From NCBI GenBank assembly GCA_943373175.1, contig CALSBM010000006.1:1-64000 (forward strand): a DNA stretch of 64,000 nt. The letters run 5' to 3'. Numbering within the stretch: position 1 is the stretch's first letter; every line of letters begins with the position of its first letter. Below the pieces are notes generated by a model that searched no databases, had not been told where the DNA came from, and was given only the letters and a program-made list of their open reading frames with translations. The DNA comes from JAIXUI01 sp943373175. GTDB taxonomy: Bacteria > Bacteroidota > Bacteroidia > UBA7662 > JAIXUI01. Below, piece after piece: positions 43,049 to 51,547 of this stretch. Position numbers and translations under genes: made by a program.

Positions 43049-43056
43049 CAAATATA
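43049..43056 (-). promoter_or_regulatory. -7 element TATATTTG before small ORF/operon
   Basis: Minus-strand TATATTTG, an exact consensus match, 25 bases before the ATG at 43023. A CAAA at 43071 gives a spacing of 14, too short for a normal -33. It is the best candidate promoter for the whole minus-strand island operon. Confidence 0.45.
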
Positions 43057-43318
43057 TCGGCATGAAACGACAAAACATGTCGCTCTAAAAAATCTTTTAT
43101 CCTTTTGTAATTAGGCTCTTTCGGATTTACCGATGAGGTTACTTTCTGTGTTGGGGCAAACGCTACTATGCGCTTTGTGCGGACGGATAAGTGTCTCGTC
43201 CTGAAAAAAGGTGCCTCTCTAATGGTGTCTAACTTGAAAATTACACATCGAGCTTTTTTTAGGGTGGATTCTTATGTCGATTCCTTTTAGAAATCAGCAT
43301 TTTCATTGTACTCCTTTC

Positions 43319-43326
43319 TACCTTTA
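43319..43326 (+). promoter_or_regulatory. -7-like element TACCTTTA before EEP gene
   Basis: TACCTTTA differs from TAnnTTTG at the last base and ends 3 bases before the ATG at 43330, suggesting a leaderless message. Confidence 0.35.
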
Positions 43327-43329
43327 CTT

Positions 43330-44184
43330 ATGGCTCAGTCGGTTTTTAAGGTGTTTTCAGGGATAATTCTGCTGGCTTTACTTGGAGGTGCTGCGTTTCG
43401 CAAAGACGGATTCCGAGTGATGTCGTTCAATTTACGGTACGATAATCCGGCAGACGGACAAGATGCTTGGATGGAGCGCCGGCAGGAACTGGGTCTATTC
43501 CTTCGCGCTGAAAGACTTTTTTCCAACCAGAAGCAGGCAGACATTCTCGGTTTTCAGGAGGCATTGAGTTCCCAGTTGTTCTACCTCGACTCGGTTTTAT
43601 CGGAATATTCCCGTTATAGCCGTGGGCGAGACGATGGCGATATGGCCGGAGAACATTGCGCTATTTACTGGCGTAAGTCTAAGTTTGCGCTTCTCGATTC
43701 CGGAACTTTCTGGCTTTCGGAGCAACCTCATGTTCCGGCTAAGAGCTGGGATGCCGCACTGCCCCGCATCGCCAGTTGGGTAAAGTTCCGCGAAAGGAGC
43801 AGCGGCAAAGTGCTGGTGGTACTTAATACGCATTTCGATCATATTGGAGTAAAAGCTAGAGAAGCCTCGGCAAGACAGATTGCAGCATGGGCGAAAGCTC
43901 GAAAAGAGCCTGTAGTGGTAATGGGTGACCTAAATAGTGAGCCAGAGGACCTGCCAATACAAACACTTTTAGCAGAAGGGCTAACCGACGCGAGGCCGTT
44001 GAACAACACAAAACCCAGTTTTAATGGCTTTACTTGGCCTGAAGAGCGGCATAAGCTGATAGATTTTATACTCACCAAAGGGTTGATTGCATCTGAATAT
44101 CAGGTTAATCGTTCCAAAAGAAGCAATCAACGCGAACTTTCGGATCATTATCCAGTGGAAGCAATGCTGCGGTGGATGGAATAA
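43330..44184 (+). CDS. Endonuclease/exonuclease/phosphatase-family protein
   Basis: EEP-family metal-dependent hydrolase of 284 residues with a signal sequence or N-terminal anchor (VFKVFSGIILLALLGGAAF). I use ATG 43330; the frame also begins with TTG at 43306. Family motifs are RVMSFNLRYDNPADG, ILGFQEAL, VLNTHFDHIG, VVVMGDLNSEPED, KLIDFIL and LSDHYPVEAML. The catalytic His/Asp/Glu set is complete. Exported members hydrolyse phosphodiesters of nucleic acids, sphingolipids or inositol lipids; which applies here is unknown. It lies outside the AT-rich island. Confidence 0.88.
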   Translation: MAQSVFKVFSGIILLALLGGAAFRKDGFRVMSFNLRYDNPADGQDAWMERRQELGLFLRAERLFSNQKQADILGFQEALSSQLFYLDSVLSEYSRYSRGRDDGDMAGEHCAIYWRKSKFALLDSGTFWLSEQPHVPAKSWDAALPRIASWVKFRERSSGKVLVVLNTHFDHIGVKAREASARQIAAWAKARKEPVVVMGDLNSEPEDLPIQTLLAEGLTDARPLNNTKPSFNGFTWPEERHKLIDFILTKGLIASEYQVNRSKRSNQRELSDHYPVEAMLRWME

Positions 44185-44333
44185 TCGTAGTCTATATTAT
44201 TAGCGATGTTTTTTTTGGAGGGAAAATGTTAGCGTTGTCGGCTTTCGGTTATTCAGGTTTAGAAGAAAAAGGAAATGAAGTATTTTCTACTTCTTCAAGC
44301 AACCCATCGGTATAAAAATTCGTCAACTTCGTG

Positions 44334-44738
44334 ATGCGGATGTGGTGGAAGAAATTACTATTAGGCTTACTGGGAACATTGTTGCTGGCTGCTACAGTTC
44401 AGGCTCAAGATGCTGACTCCTTTCTTCGAAAAGGAAAACAGAAGCTGAAAGACGGCAAGTACGAAGATGCATTAGTTTACTTCTGTGTGAGCCTCGGCAT
44501 GAACGACCAACTATACGAAGCTTGGATTGGGCGCGCTGAAGCAAGAATTGAATTGGAAGAGTACGACTTTGCTATGGACGATTACACCAAAGCGATAGCG
44601 TTGGCACCGGATATTCCAACGGCTTGGCTAGGAAGAAGCAAACTGAAGCGACGATCCGGCGACTTAATCGGCGCAGCGCAGGATTTTAATGAAGGGGTTT
44701 CGGCGAAGGCCAGAGCTTGGAAAAAGAAGTGGTTTTAG
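44334..44738 (+). CDS. Exported TPR-repeat protein
   Basis: Small exported protein of 134 residues. I start at ATG 44334; a GTG one codon upstream is equally possible. A signal peptide (WWKKLLLGLLGTLLLAATVQA) is followed by about three tetratricopeptide repeats (DADSFLRKGKQKLKDGKYEDA, YEAWIGRAEARIELEEYDFA, PTAWLGRSKLKRRSGDLIGA). TPR proteins serve as protein-protein scaffolds; the partner is unknown. It is convergent with the esterase gene. Confidence 0.8.
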   Translation: MRMWWKKLLLGLLGTLLLAATVQAQDADSFLRKGKQKLKDGKYEDALVYFCVSLGMNDQLYEAWIGRAEARIELEEYDFAMDDYTKAIALAPDIPTAWLGRSKLKRRSGDLIGAAQDFNEGVSAKARAWKKKWF

Positions 44739-44758
44739 CCAGTCTTGAATTCCTCCGC

Positions 44759-45907
44759 CTATTGGTGGAGTAGTTTTCCACGAGAAGGAACCTTCTCATC
44801 CGTTGTATAAAAGTATAAGCCGGAAGGTAACGCATGTAAATCAAGCACTGATGTGCCGGAATTCAAGGGATGTGTTGAAACCTTCTTTCCTTGACAATCG
44901 AATAAGCAAAGGGTTGCCGGATATCGACCTTCCCAGGTTACTTGATACCAGCCGTTACCGGGATTAGGCCCAATGCTCAACGCAGGAAGTGCGGCGGATT
45001 CTTTTACAGACACGACAGTGGTTTTTTGAAATTTCCGGAAGAACTGCCATATCAGTTGGCTGGCTTTGATATCTTGATTGGTGATGGAAGTTGGAGAAGA
45101 AAACGAAGACCCTGGCCAGGAATGTCCGCCACCCTGAATGCGATACAAGACCACTTCGCTTCCTCCCCTACCATTATTCCAAGTGTAGCAGGTAACACTG
45201 GAGTTATCTGTAGTGTTGATGTCGGGCACAGCTTGCACTACCGGAACCGGGTTACACCCGTTGTTTCTCACCCAAAAATTCATCAGGCTGTCAACATGAA
45301 CAAAAGCCATGGAGCCTCCAACACCGCTGTAGGGTACTGTCGCATCATTAGTGCCATGGAAATGCAATAGAGGCATCGCTCTACCCGGGACACACTGGTC
45401 GAAATGCTCCGGAACCATAGTGCCGGTAACCGAAGCAACGGCGGCAAAACGTAAGTTCATAAAGCAGGCAATGTCGTAAGTCATAAAACCACCATTGCTC
45501 ATTCCGGTACTGTAAAATCGTTCTGGGTCTAGCGTTAGTCTTCTGCTAAGGGTATCGAGGATGGCATTGGCGAAAGCAAGATCTGCCTGAGCCTGTGTTA
45601 CAGACCAGAAGCTAAACCAGCCGGTGTTGTTTCCGAGTGCCAGCCCATGAGGATGAACAACAATGAACCCAGCAGTATCAGCAATAGGGCGAAAGTCGCC
45701 GTAGTTTTCCTGAATTACGGCAGAGGAATTAAGCCCATGGAAATTAAAGACAAGTGCGGTAGGATTCCCGGGCTGATAAGATGCCGGGATGTAATAGCGA
45801 AACGGTCTATATATGCCTCCAATACGAATCGTATCAAGTACGGTAGTCTGCGCTTTGGCACTTCCTATAAGAAAAAAAAGTAACGCTACTATTCTCCAAA
45901 GTTTCAT
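44759..45907 (-). CDS. PHB-depolymerase-like esterase with T9SS domain
   Basis: Secreted serine esterase of 382 residues, signal peptide ending near GSAKAQ. The catalytic domain is of the polyhydroxybutyrate-depolymerase/feruloyl-esterase type: oxyanion region NFHGLN, nucleophile GMSNGG (Ser137), acid in HGTNDATVPY (Asp188) and GGGHSWPG (His262). Disulfide-capable cysteines are present. The last 75 residues are a T9SS sorting domain (LSIGPNPGNGWYQVTWEG, then LHALPSGLYFYTT). The third T9SS cargo in the window, and the only one with a clear catalytic site. The natural ester substrate is not evident. Confidence 0.85.
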   Translation of the reverse strand: MKLWRIVALLFFLIGSAKAQTTVLDTIRIGGIYRPFRYYIPASYQPGNPTALVFNFHGLNSSAVIQENYGDFRPIADTAGFIVVHPHGLALGNNTGWFSFWSVTQAQADLAFANAILDTLSRRLTLDPERFYSTGMSNGGFMTYDIACFMNLRFAAVASVTGTMVPEHFDQCVPGRAMPLLHFHGTNDATVPYSGVGGSMAFVHVDSLMNFWVRNNGCNPVPVVQAVPDINTTDNSSVTCYTWNNGRGGSEVVLYRIQGGGHSWPGSSFSSPTSITNQDIKASQLIWQFFRKFQKTTVVSVKESAALPALSIGPNPGNGWYQVTWEGRYPATLCLFDCQGKKVSTHPLNSGTSVLDLHALPSGLYFYTTDEKVPSRGKLLHQ

Positions 45908-45944
45908 ACTTGGAAGATAGCGTTTTTAACAGGATAAAGAGCGG

Positions 45945-46580
45945 TTAGGAGACGGACAGAGAATCCTCTGTGAGCAAAGCCCTGAATTCGGAAAGAATAA
46001 TGGCTGTGGCTCCCCAACAAACGTGGTTACCGGTGATAAAACTCGGCACTTCGATTTTATGCCCACGAACTAGAACGGTTCGTTTTTCGGGTTGTTGAAG
46101 TAGGAAATTGTGGAGAGGAAGCTGAATTAACTCGGTAGCTTCCCGTTCTTGAAGCTGAAATCGGGGTTGATAATCCATCAGCCCGATAAATGGTTGAACA
46201 GCAAAATGACTTGGAGGGATATAAATCCTGCTTAAAGCACCCAAGAGTTGAATTTCCTGTCGAGGAATTCCAATTTCTTCTTCGGTTTCACGTAAAGCGG
46301 TATCAGATAAATCGGCATCGATAGGTTCAACTTTTCCACCGGGAAAACTTACCTGATCACTGTGAACACCGTCATAACTAGCTCTTTTAGTAAGGCAAAG
46401 GTGAGTTTCGCCATTTGCAGGGTAGAGCAGCACCATCACGGCTGACCAGCGTGGCTTCGAGGCCAAGATTTCGTTCCAATCGGGAAAAGGGCGAAAATCC
46501 GGTGCCAAAAGCTTGTGGGCATTCTCGCCTGGAAGCGGGCTAAGTAACCTGCTTTTTAGCTCGTCAGCCGTGATATTCAT
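45945..46580 (-). CDS. NUDIX hydrolase (CoA pyrophosphatase-like)
   Basis: NUDIX hydrolase of 211 residues. I start at ATG 46580, which shares a base with the stop of the peroxiredoxin gene (TAATG); a TTG two codons upstream is less likely. The NUDIX box is GGKVEPIDADLSDTALRETEEEIGI, split here as GGKVEP and ALRETEEEIGI. The context SFPGGKVEP and LLGALSRIYIPPSHFAVQPF match the NudL/NUDT7 CoA-pyrophosphatase group. It is the last gene of the LOG-M23-Bcp-NUDIX operon. Confidence 0.88.
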   Translation of the reverse strand: MNITADELKSRLLSPLPGENAHKLLAPDFRPFPDWNEILASKPRWSAVMVLLYPANGETHLCLTKRASYDGVHSDQVSFPGGKVEPIDADLSDTALRETEEEIGIPRQEIQLLGALSRIYIPPSHFAVQPFIGLMDYQPRFQLQEREATELIQLPLHNFLLQQPEKRTVLVRGHKIEVPSFITGNHVCWGATAIILSEFRALLTEDSLSVS

Positions 46581-47044
46581 TACCAACCGGCTGTTTTCAG
46601 AACTTGCTCCGCGTGAGCTTTTGTATCTACTTTCTCAATCAGATGCTCGATTACACCTTCTTCGTTGATCAAGAAGGTTACTCGGTTAGTGCCCATGTAT
46701 TTACGTCCGTACATAGATTTTTCAATCCAGACACCATATTCGTTTACAATGGTTTGGTCTTCGTCTGCAATCAAGTCAAAAGGAAGATTGAACTTGTTGG
46801 CAAATTTGTCGTGGCTTTTAACGCTGTCGGTGCTGATGCCAACCACTTTGATTCCTTTCGACAGAAACACTTGATGGTTGTCGCTCAGGCTACAAGCTTC
46901 AGCAGTACATCCGGGGGTGTCGTCTTTGGGGTAGAAGTAGAGGACCAACTTTTGTCCGGCAAAATCAGAAAGGCTAACAGTATCGCCTTTTTGATTTTGG
47001 CCTTGAAAATGGGGGGCTTTTTGCCCGATTTGAAGATGACTCAT
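46580..47044 (-). CDS. bcp: Thioredoxin-dependent peroxiredoxin (Bcp)
   Basis: Atypical 2-Cys peroxiredoxin of 154 residues that reduces hydroperoxides using thioredoxin. The peroxidatic Cys46 and resolving Cys51 lie in PKDDTPGCTAEACSLSD. GISTDSVKSHDKFANKFNLPF and DEDQTIVNEYGVW are typical of the BCP group, as is YMGTNRVTFLINEEGVI. Its ATG overlaps the M23 stop (ATGA at 47041-47044), and its own stop overlaps the NUDIX start. Confidence 0.94.
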   Translation of the reverse strand: MSHLQIGQKAPHFQGQNQKGDTVSLSDFAGQKLVLYFYPKDDTPGCTAEACSLSDNHQVFLSKGIKVVGISTDSVKSHDKFANKFNLPFDLIADEDQTIVNEYGVWIEKSMYGRKYMGTNRVTFLINEEGVIEHLIEKVDTKAHAEQVLKTAGW

Positions 47045-48753
47045 AGGAGTTTGAAAGTTACGGAGAAGGATTTAGTGTTTTTAACGAGGTCTTCAACTGT
47101 TAACACCAGCCGATGGATTCCGGTTTTTAGGGTATCAGGAATTTCCACTACCACACGTCCGGTTTTAGCATCGAAAGCAGCCGGTTCCCAATGGTTGTTG
47201 ATAAAAGCTTCAATTTTGCCAATCCCAGAATCAGGGTCCTGAACGAGAAAGAATAGGCGTTCATCTTTTAAAAAGAGCTTTCCTTCTGAAACATTCAAGG
47301 GTAAAATGGCCGGTTCGCTAAGATCTTCTTCCAGATAAAGTGTTCCAAAGGCTTTGGTTCTAAAATTAAACCAGTCGCCTTGCCATTGCCCTTTAATCCA
47401 TTTTTTTCCTGAACTTGTTTCTAGCACAACAGCCGCTTTTTCCCGGCTTTCTTTGCTGAGCCGTGGTGCAAAAAGTGCGCATTCAACCGAAGTATGCAAG
47501 GGTTCGTCTGGTTTATGAAATTGGTGGATGGCTGATAAATGTTTTCTCGTGGGTTTCAGTTCGTACTGAAGACACAACGAGTCGTAAACAGCGCCTTCCG
47601 GAAAATCTGCCTTAAATTCCGGCTGCTCTAATTTTGCCGATTTAAACGGACTCAGGTTGAAAACACATGGGGCATTGATGGCTTGGGTAGTAGTAGAGGC
47701 ACCTTCTTCCACCAAAAAATCCAACCTGCTGATGTTTCCAGCGAAATCAGAGGCAATAATTTCTCCTGAAAGCAACGTGCTTGCTCTTGAGCTGACTAAC
47801 CCTTGTCGGTGAATTTTTTTCAACCAAGGAAACAGGTTGCCGGGCAGACGAAAGCAACGGAAATATTCTCGTCCGCTATTGGCCCATTCTTGAAAATCGA
47901 GGAAGGCATTGGCGTATCGGCTTTCCCGAAAGTGGAAATGCTCAGCCTGAAAATGAAACAGGGTGTCACCGGCTATTTTCAGCACTAAACTGTAAATACC
48001 ATTACGACCCGGGCTTAAGTCCTGCTGATCCCAAACTTCTATTGCTAGACCCACCTGCCCGGAAATGCGGATGGGTTTGTCGCCAAGTGAGTACTGTCCG
48101 TTCTGTCCCCTTAAGCGGTAATAATACGGTTTACTTTGGCCGTTCACGCGAGCTTGGCTTCGCCAAGGAGTAACTTTCAAGCTTCTTAGCACGGGATGTT
48201 TGCTATCTGGAACCTTGATTCCCCAAAGCAGCGGGTTGATAATGGTTTCCGTTTTTTCGTCCCGTATTTCAAAATGAAGATGCGGCCCTGCGGAGCCTCC
48301 AGTATTTCCAGACCAGGCTATAACATCGCCTTTAGTAATGGGGAGATCAGCCGGATTAAGGCTAAAGTCAACTTCCCAGCTTTTCTCTTTGTATTGCTGC
48401 TTCAACACACGTTTACGAATAGCGTCATTAAATGCGTCGAGATGCCCGTATTGAGAGACAAACCCTCCGGGGTGGCTCAAGTATAACGCTAAGCCATAAC
48501 CTTCTGCACTTACTTTTATTCGGCTTACATGGCCTGACGCGGTAGCGTAAACAGGATGCCCGATGCCATTGGTTTTCAGGTCGAGCCCAGAATGAAAATG
48601 GGAAGGCCTCAATTCTCCAAACGTCCCCGAAAGCATACGGGTATCGTCTAACGGCAAAAAAAGCGGCGTCTTTTGAGGCTGTGCGAAACCACACCAGCTC
48701 CAAAAGACGCCGATAAGAAAAGTGCAGAACTTAGAAGTTCGGCGAGAGTACAT
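47041..48753 (-). CDS. M23 metallopeptidase with C-terminal extension
   Basis: Exported peptidase of 570 residues with a signal sequence (FCTFLIGVFWSWCGFAQ). I start at ATG 48753, inside the LOG gene. The M23/LytM domain lies near the N-terminus, with HFHSGLDLKTNG, VSQYGHLDAF and the intact GPHLHFEIRD motif. That contrasts with the degenerate M23 protein at 7.7 kb. A large beta-rich C-terminal part follows (LVLKIAGDTLFHFQAEHFH, AFINNHWEPAAFDAKTGRVVVEIPD). It probably trims peptidoglycan peptides or acts in the periplasm. It overlaps LOG upstream and bcp downstream, so all four are one operon. Confidence 0.87.
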   Translation of the reverse strand: MYSRRTSKFCTFLIGVFWSWCGFAQPQKTPLFLPLDDTRMLSGTFGELRPSHFHSGLDLKTNGIGHPVYATASGHVSRIKVSAEGYGLALYLSHPGGFVSQYGHLDAFNDAIRKRVLKQQYKEKSWEVDFSLNPADLPITKGDVIAWSGNTGGSAGPHLHFEIRDEKTETIINPLLWGIKVPDSKHPVLRSLKVTPWRSQARVNGQSKPYYYRLRGQNGQYSLGDKPIRISGQVGLAIEVWDQQDLSPGRNGIYSLVLKIAGDTLFHFQAEHFHFRESRYANAFLDFQEWANSGREYFRCFRLPGNLFPWLKKIHRQGLVSSRASTLLSGEIIASDFAGNISRLDFLVEEGASTTTQAINAPCVFNLSPFKSAKLEQPEFKADFPEGAVYDSLCLQYELKPTRKHLSAIHQFHKPDEPLHTSVECALFAPRLSKESREKAAVVLETSSGKKWIKGQWQGDWFNFRTKAFGTLYLEEDLSEPAILPLNVSEGKLFLKDERLFFLVQDPDSGIGKIEAFINNHWEPAAFDAKTGRVVVEIPDTLKTGIHRLVLTVEDLVKNTKSFSVTFKLL

Positions 48754-49435
48754 ATTTAGCGTAGAAGTCCTCAATTACCTGAACCGCGTCATCGGCGGTA
48801 TCTACAATATGCATCAGGTCAAGGTCTTCCTTATGTATGTTGTGTTCTACATCGCACATGGTGTCTTTCAGCCAATCGATTAGGCCTTGCCAGTAGCTGC
48901 TTCCAACCAAAACGATAGGGAAACTTCCGATTTTCTTGGTTTGAATTAACGTTAGGGCCTCGAAAAGCTCATCCATAGTGCCAAAGCCGCCTGGAAGCAC
49001 CACAAACCCCTGAGCATACTTCATAAACATTACTTTACGCACAAAAAAGTAGTCGAAGTTGATGAGTTTGTCGCTGTCGATGTAGGGATTTTGGAACTGC
49101 TCGAAAGGAAGGTCTATGTTGAGGCCAACGGATTTCCCGCCTTCCTTATGTGCTCCTTTGTTTCCCGCTTCCATTATTCCGGGGCCACCTCCGGTGATTA
49201 CGCCGTAACCTCTTTTTACTAAGAGTTCACCAATATCTTCTGCCAGTTGGTAGTACTTGCTATCCGGTTTGGTGCGAGCAGAACCAAAGATGGATACACA
49301 AGGGCCGATTTTAGAGAGCTTTTCGAAGCCTTCTACAAACTCGGAGATAATTTTAAAAATTTGCCAGGAAGAGGACGCTTTGATTTCTGTCCAGCTTTTT
49401 TCCTCGAAGGCTTTCAACACTTTTTCGTCTTGCAT
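48731..49435 (-). CDS. LOG-family Rossmann-fold protein
   Basis: LOG-family protein of 234 residues (TIGR00730 type). Motifs are SIFGSARTKPDSKYY, VITGGGPGIMEAGNKGAHKEGG and LPGGFGTMDELFEAL; the last is the PGG-x-GT-x-x-E active-site signature. Characterised members are nucleoside-5'-monophosphate phosphoribohydrolases that release a free base from nucleotides. The gene is first in the LOG-M23-Bcp-NUDIX operon. The pairing of a nucleotide hydrolase with a NUDIX enzyme may point to nucleotide clean-up. Confidence 0.9.
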   Translation of the reverse strand: MQDEKVLKAFEEKSWTEIKASSSWQIFKIISEFVEGFEKLSKIGPCVSIFGSARTKPDSKYYQLAEDIGELLVKRGYGVITGGGPGIMEAGNKGAHKEGGKSVGLNIDLPFEQFQNPYIDSDKLINFDYFFVRKVMFMKYAQGFVVLPGGFGTMDELFEALTLIQTKKIGSFPIVLVGSSYWQGLIDWLKDTMCDVEHNIHKEDLDLMHIVDTADDAVQVIEDFYAKYVLSPNF

Positions 49436-49564
49436 CTGAATGAAGTTTAAGTTTAACTCGCCGGTAATAATCCTGATACTTATGATAGCGTGGTTTTTCC
49501 GGTAAAAAGGAAATAAATGTAAGGTAAAAACTTTCGAACTAAAATGAGGAGCGCTAAAACCCGG

Positions 49565-50281
49565 TTACAACTTACGTTGCATTTTCAGATTAAGAAACTC
49601 TACGGTAAGGGAGAAGCCCATAGCAACATAAGCGTATGCCTTGGATATTTCTATATGTACAGACTCCAAGACCAGCATAGTACCAATCAACACCAAGAAA
49701 GCGAGCGCCAGCATTTTGATAGTCGGACGTTCGTTAATAAACGCACTGACTTTAGCAGAAGCAATCATCATAATAATCATGGAAATGATTACCGCGCCTA
49801 CCATTATTGGGAACTGGTTAGAAAGCCCAACAGCCGTAAGGATGGAATCGAAGGAAAATACAATATCTATGAGTATAATCTGAACGATGATGCCGCTGAA
49901 GGTAACAGCCCTTCCATCGTTTTTCGCTCCTTCAGCCTCATGCTCCCTATGGCGAAGTTTTTCCGCAATCTCTTTAATGGTTTTGAAGAGCAAAAACATT
50001 CCACCTGCAAAAAGAATGAGGTCTCTTCCGGATGGATGCAGACTTCCCAGTGTAAAGATGGGTTTAGTTAGGCTGGCCAGCCAAGAGATTGTAAAAAGCA
50101 GCAAGATCCTTACCCCTAACGCTAAGGCAAGTCCGATGGTTCTACCCCGTGCTTGTTGTTGCCTTGGTAGCTTATCGGTAAGGATTGAGATAAAGATGAT
50201 ATTGTCAATCCCTAAGACGATTTCAAGAACAGTCAGGGTAAAGAGGCTAAGTAGCGCTTCGCTGGTGAATAAATCAGCCAT
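49565..50281 (-). CDS. TerC-family integral membrane protein
   Basis: TerC-family protein of 238 residues with about seven transmembrane helices. The conserved acidic motifs are VLEIVLGIDNIIFISI in helix 1 and ILIDIVFSFDSILTAVGL in the middle, separated by a charged cytoplasmic loop (EKLRHREHEAEGAKNDG). Characterised relatives export manganese or help load metal onto exported enzymes; older members are linked to tellurite resistance. The substrate here is not known. Only 33 bases separate it from the NHL lipoprotein, so no yybP-ykoY riboswitch fits. Confidence 0.9.
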   Translation of the reverse strand: MADLFTSEALLSLFTLTVLEIVLGIDNIIFISILTDKLPRQQQARGRTIGLALALGVRILLLFTISWLASLTKPIFTLGSLHPSGRDLILFAGGMFLLFKTIKEIAEKLRHREHEAEGAKNDGRAVTFSGIIVQIILIDIVFSFDSILTAVGLSNQFPIMVGAVIISMIIMMIASAKVSAFINERPTIKMLALAFLVLIGTMLVLESVHIEISKAYAYVAMGFSLTVEFLNLKMQRKL

Positions 50282-50314
50282 GTAAAAGTTAAAAAGGAGA
50301 AAAAGAATCTGGAG

Positions 50315-51541
50315 TTAACGTTCCAGGTCAGTATTGAGACGGTATCGAATCACGCGGTTGTTGCCTTTATCCGCTACATACAAGGTTCGACGGAAGTAAG
50401 CAACACCGGAAGGTTGTTTAAATTGAAACGGTCCGGAGCCGGTACCACCAAAAGAGGTTTTGATGAGTTTGGTTTGCCCGGAAGCAGCAGGAGGCACTAC
50501 GCCTTCAAAACCAGCCGGGCTAAACTGGTAAACCGAGTCTTTCTGGCTATCAGAGACAAAAATATGACGCGTTTCGTCTGGAGCAACACAAACATCCGAA
50601 GGCATTCCGAACCGGAATGGTGCGTAAAGAAATCCGTTCGCCTTGGTAGTATCGAAGTTCAACAACGTGGGGTTACCGGTGTATTCAGGGCCGGTTTCAG
50701 GGTTGAAGCTTTGTTTTATCCACAGAACTTTATACTCAGCCTGAGGGCTTCCTTGTAAGACTAGAAAGTCGGCGGAATTATTCATACCGAAAGCCAATTG
50801 AGGAGGCCCAACAAACGTTCCGATACCGGAAGGTTGTACAGCACTTTTAATGCTGGAACTAAGTGGATTAAGGCCTATTGCATAGCCGAGGTTTGCGCCG
50901 TTAGGGTCATAAATCAGCACCGCATTATCACTGGCAGAAATGCTCATGGCTGAATTGGTAGGGCCGCGGCGACTAATATAAAGGGTGTTATCGGCTATGC
51001 AGGAAACACCGGTAAACTCAACAGCAGCATCAGCAGCACCCCTAAAGTTGGTGTTAAAGCGTGAGTTGTCGTTGAAATAATGCAGAATAGTATCTAAAAA
51101 TACCGGCCCGCCTTGCTGGCTGGCATTTCTAAGATGGTAAACCGCAGCAATGTTGTAGTTTTCGCCGTTCAGTACCGTATCGTACCTGCCAATAACGTAG
51201 GTATGTATTCGTCGATCCTGGGTAACCTTGGTTGCACCGGGAATAGGAATCAGGCGATGAAAAGTTCCTTTTAAGTCGAGGATGTTGAGGCCGCGTTTGT
51301 CAATCACATACACCATCTCGTCGTAACCCACAAAAACGTCTGTAGGCTCCTGAAAGTTGCTCCAAATAGGTAAGATGGGCACATAACCTACGGCATTGGG
51401 AACCAAACTCGGATCTATTGCACCTTGTTTCAGAACATCATCCACTTGATCATCCTGTTTGGAGCCAAAGATAAAGTTGCAACTGCTAAGAGTAGAAGTC
51501 ACTAACAAAGCAGGAACTAAAAGTTGGAGAAGTCGTTTCAT
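50315..51541 (-). CDS. NHL-repeat lipoprotein
   Basis: Lipoprotein of 408 residues. I start at ATG 51541 (MKRLLQLLVPALLVTSTLSSC, lipobox LSSC); a GTG two codons upstream is the other choice. The body is an NHL-type beta-propeller (EPTDVFVGYDEMVYVIDKRG, PSDVCVAPDETRHIFVSDS, QPSGVAYFRRTLYVADKGNNRVIRY). NHL propellers bind proteins or nucleic acids, or act in carbohydrate metabolism. The stop of the PorV/PorQ-family gene is 6 bases upstream, so the two are surely one operon, suggesting a surface complex of barrel and lipoprotein. Confidence 0.85.
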   Translation of the reverse strand: MKRLLQLLVPALLVTSTLSSCNFIFGSKQDDQVDDVLKQGAIDPSLVPNAVGYVPILPIWSNFQEPTDVFVGYDEMVYVIDKRGLNILDLKGTFHRLIPIPGATKVTQDRRIHTYVIGRYDTVLNGENYNIAAVYHLRNASQQGGPVFLDTILHYFNDNSRFNTNFRGAADAAVEFTGVSCIADNTLYISRRGPTNSAMSISASDNAVLIYDPNGANLGYAIGLNPLSSSIKSAVQPSGIGTFVGPPQLAFGMNNSADFLVLQGSPQAEYKVLWIKQSFNPETGPEYTGNPTLLNFDTTKANGFLYAPFRFGMPSDVCVAPDETRHIFVSDSQKDSVYQFSPAGFEGVVPPAASGQTKLIKTSFGGTGSGPFQFKQPSGVAYFRRTLYVADKGNNRVIRYRLNTDLER

Positions 51542-51547
51542 GGGCAC

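Larger units (their letters stand above)
43024..43329. other. Gap between defence-like operon and EEP gene
   Basis: About 300 bases with no gene. It holds a TATATTTG for the minus-strand small ORF and the TACCTTTA for the EEP gene. The copy of CTTTCGGAT at 43118-43126 also occurs at 37370-37378 on the far side of the operon. Confidence 0.5.

Noticed and set aside
37370..43126. CTTTCGGAT direct repeat as proven target-site duplication
   Set aside because: A nine-base match between two flanks of a few hundred bases is not rare, and no transposase or integrase is present. Kept only as a weak hint.
50282..50314. yybP-ykoY (manganese) riboswitch before the TerC gene
   Set aside because: Only 33 bases lie between it and the upstream gene, too short for the aptamer.
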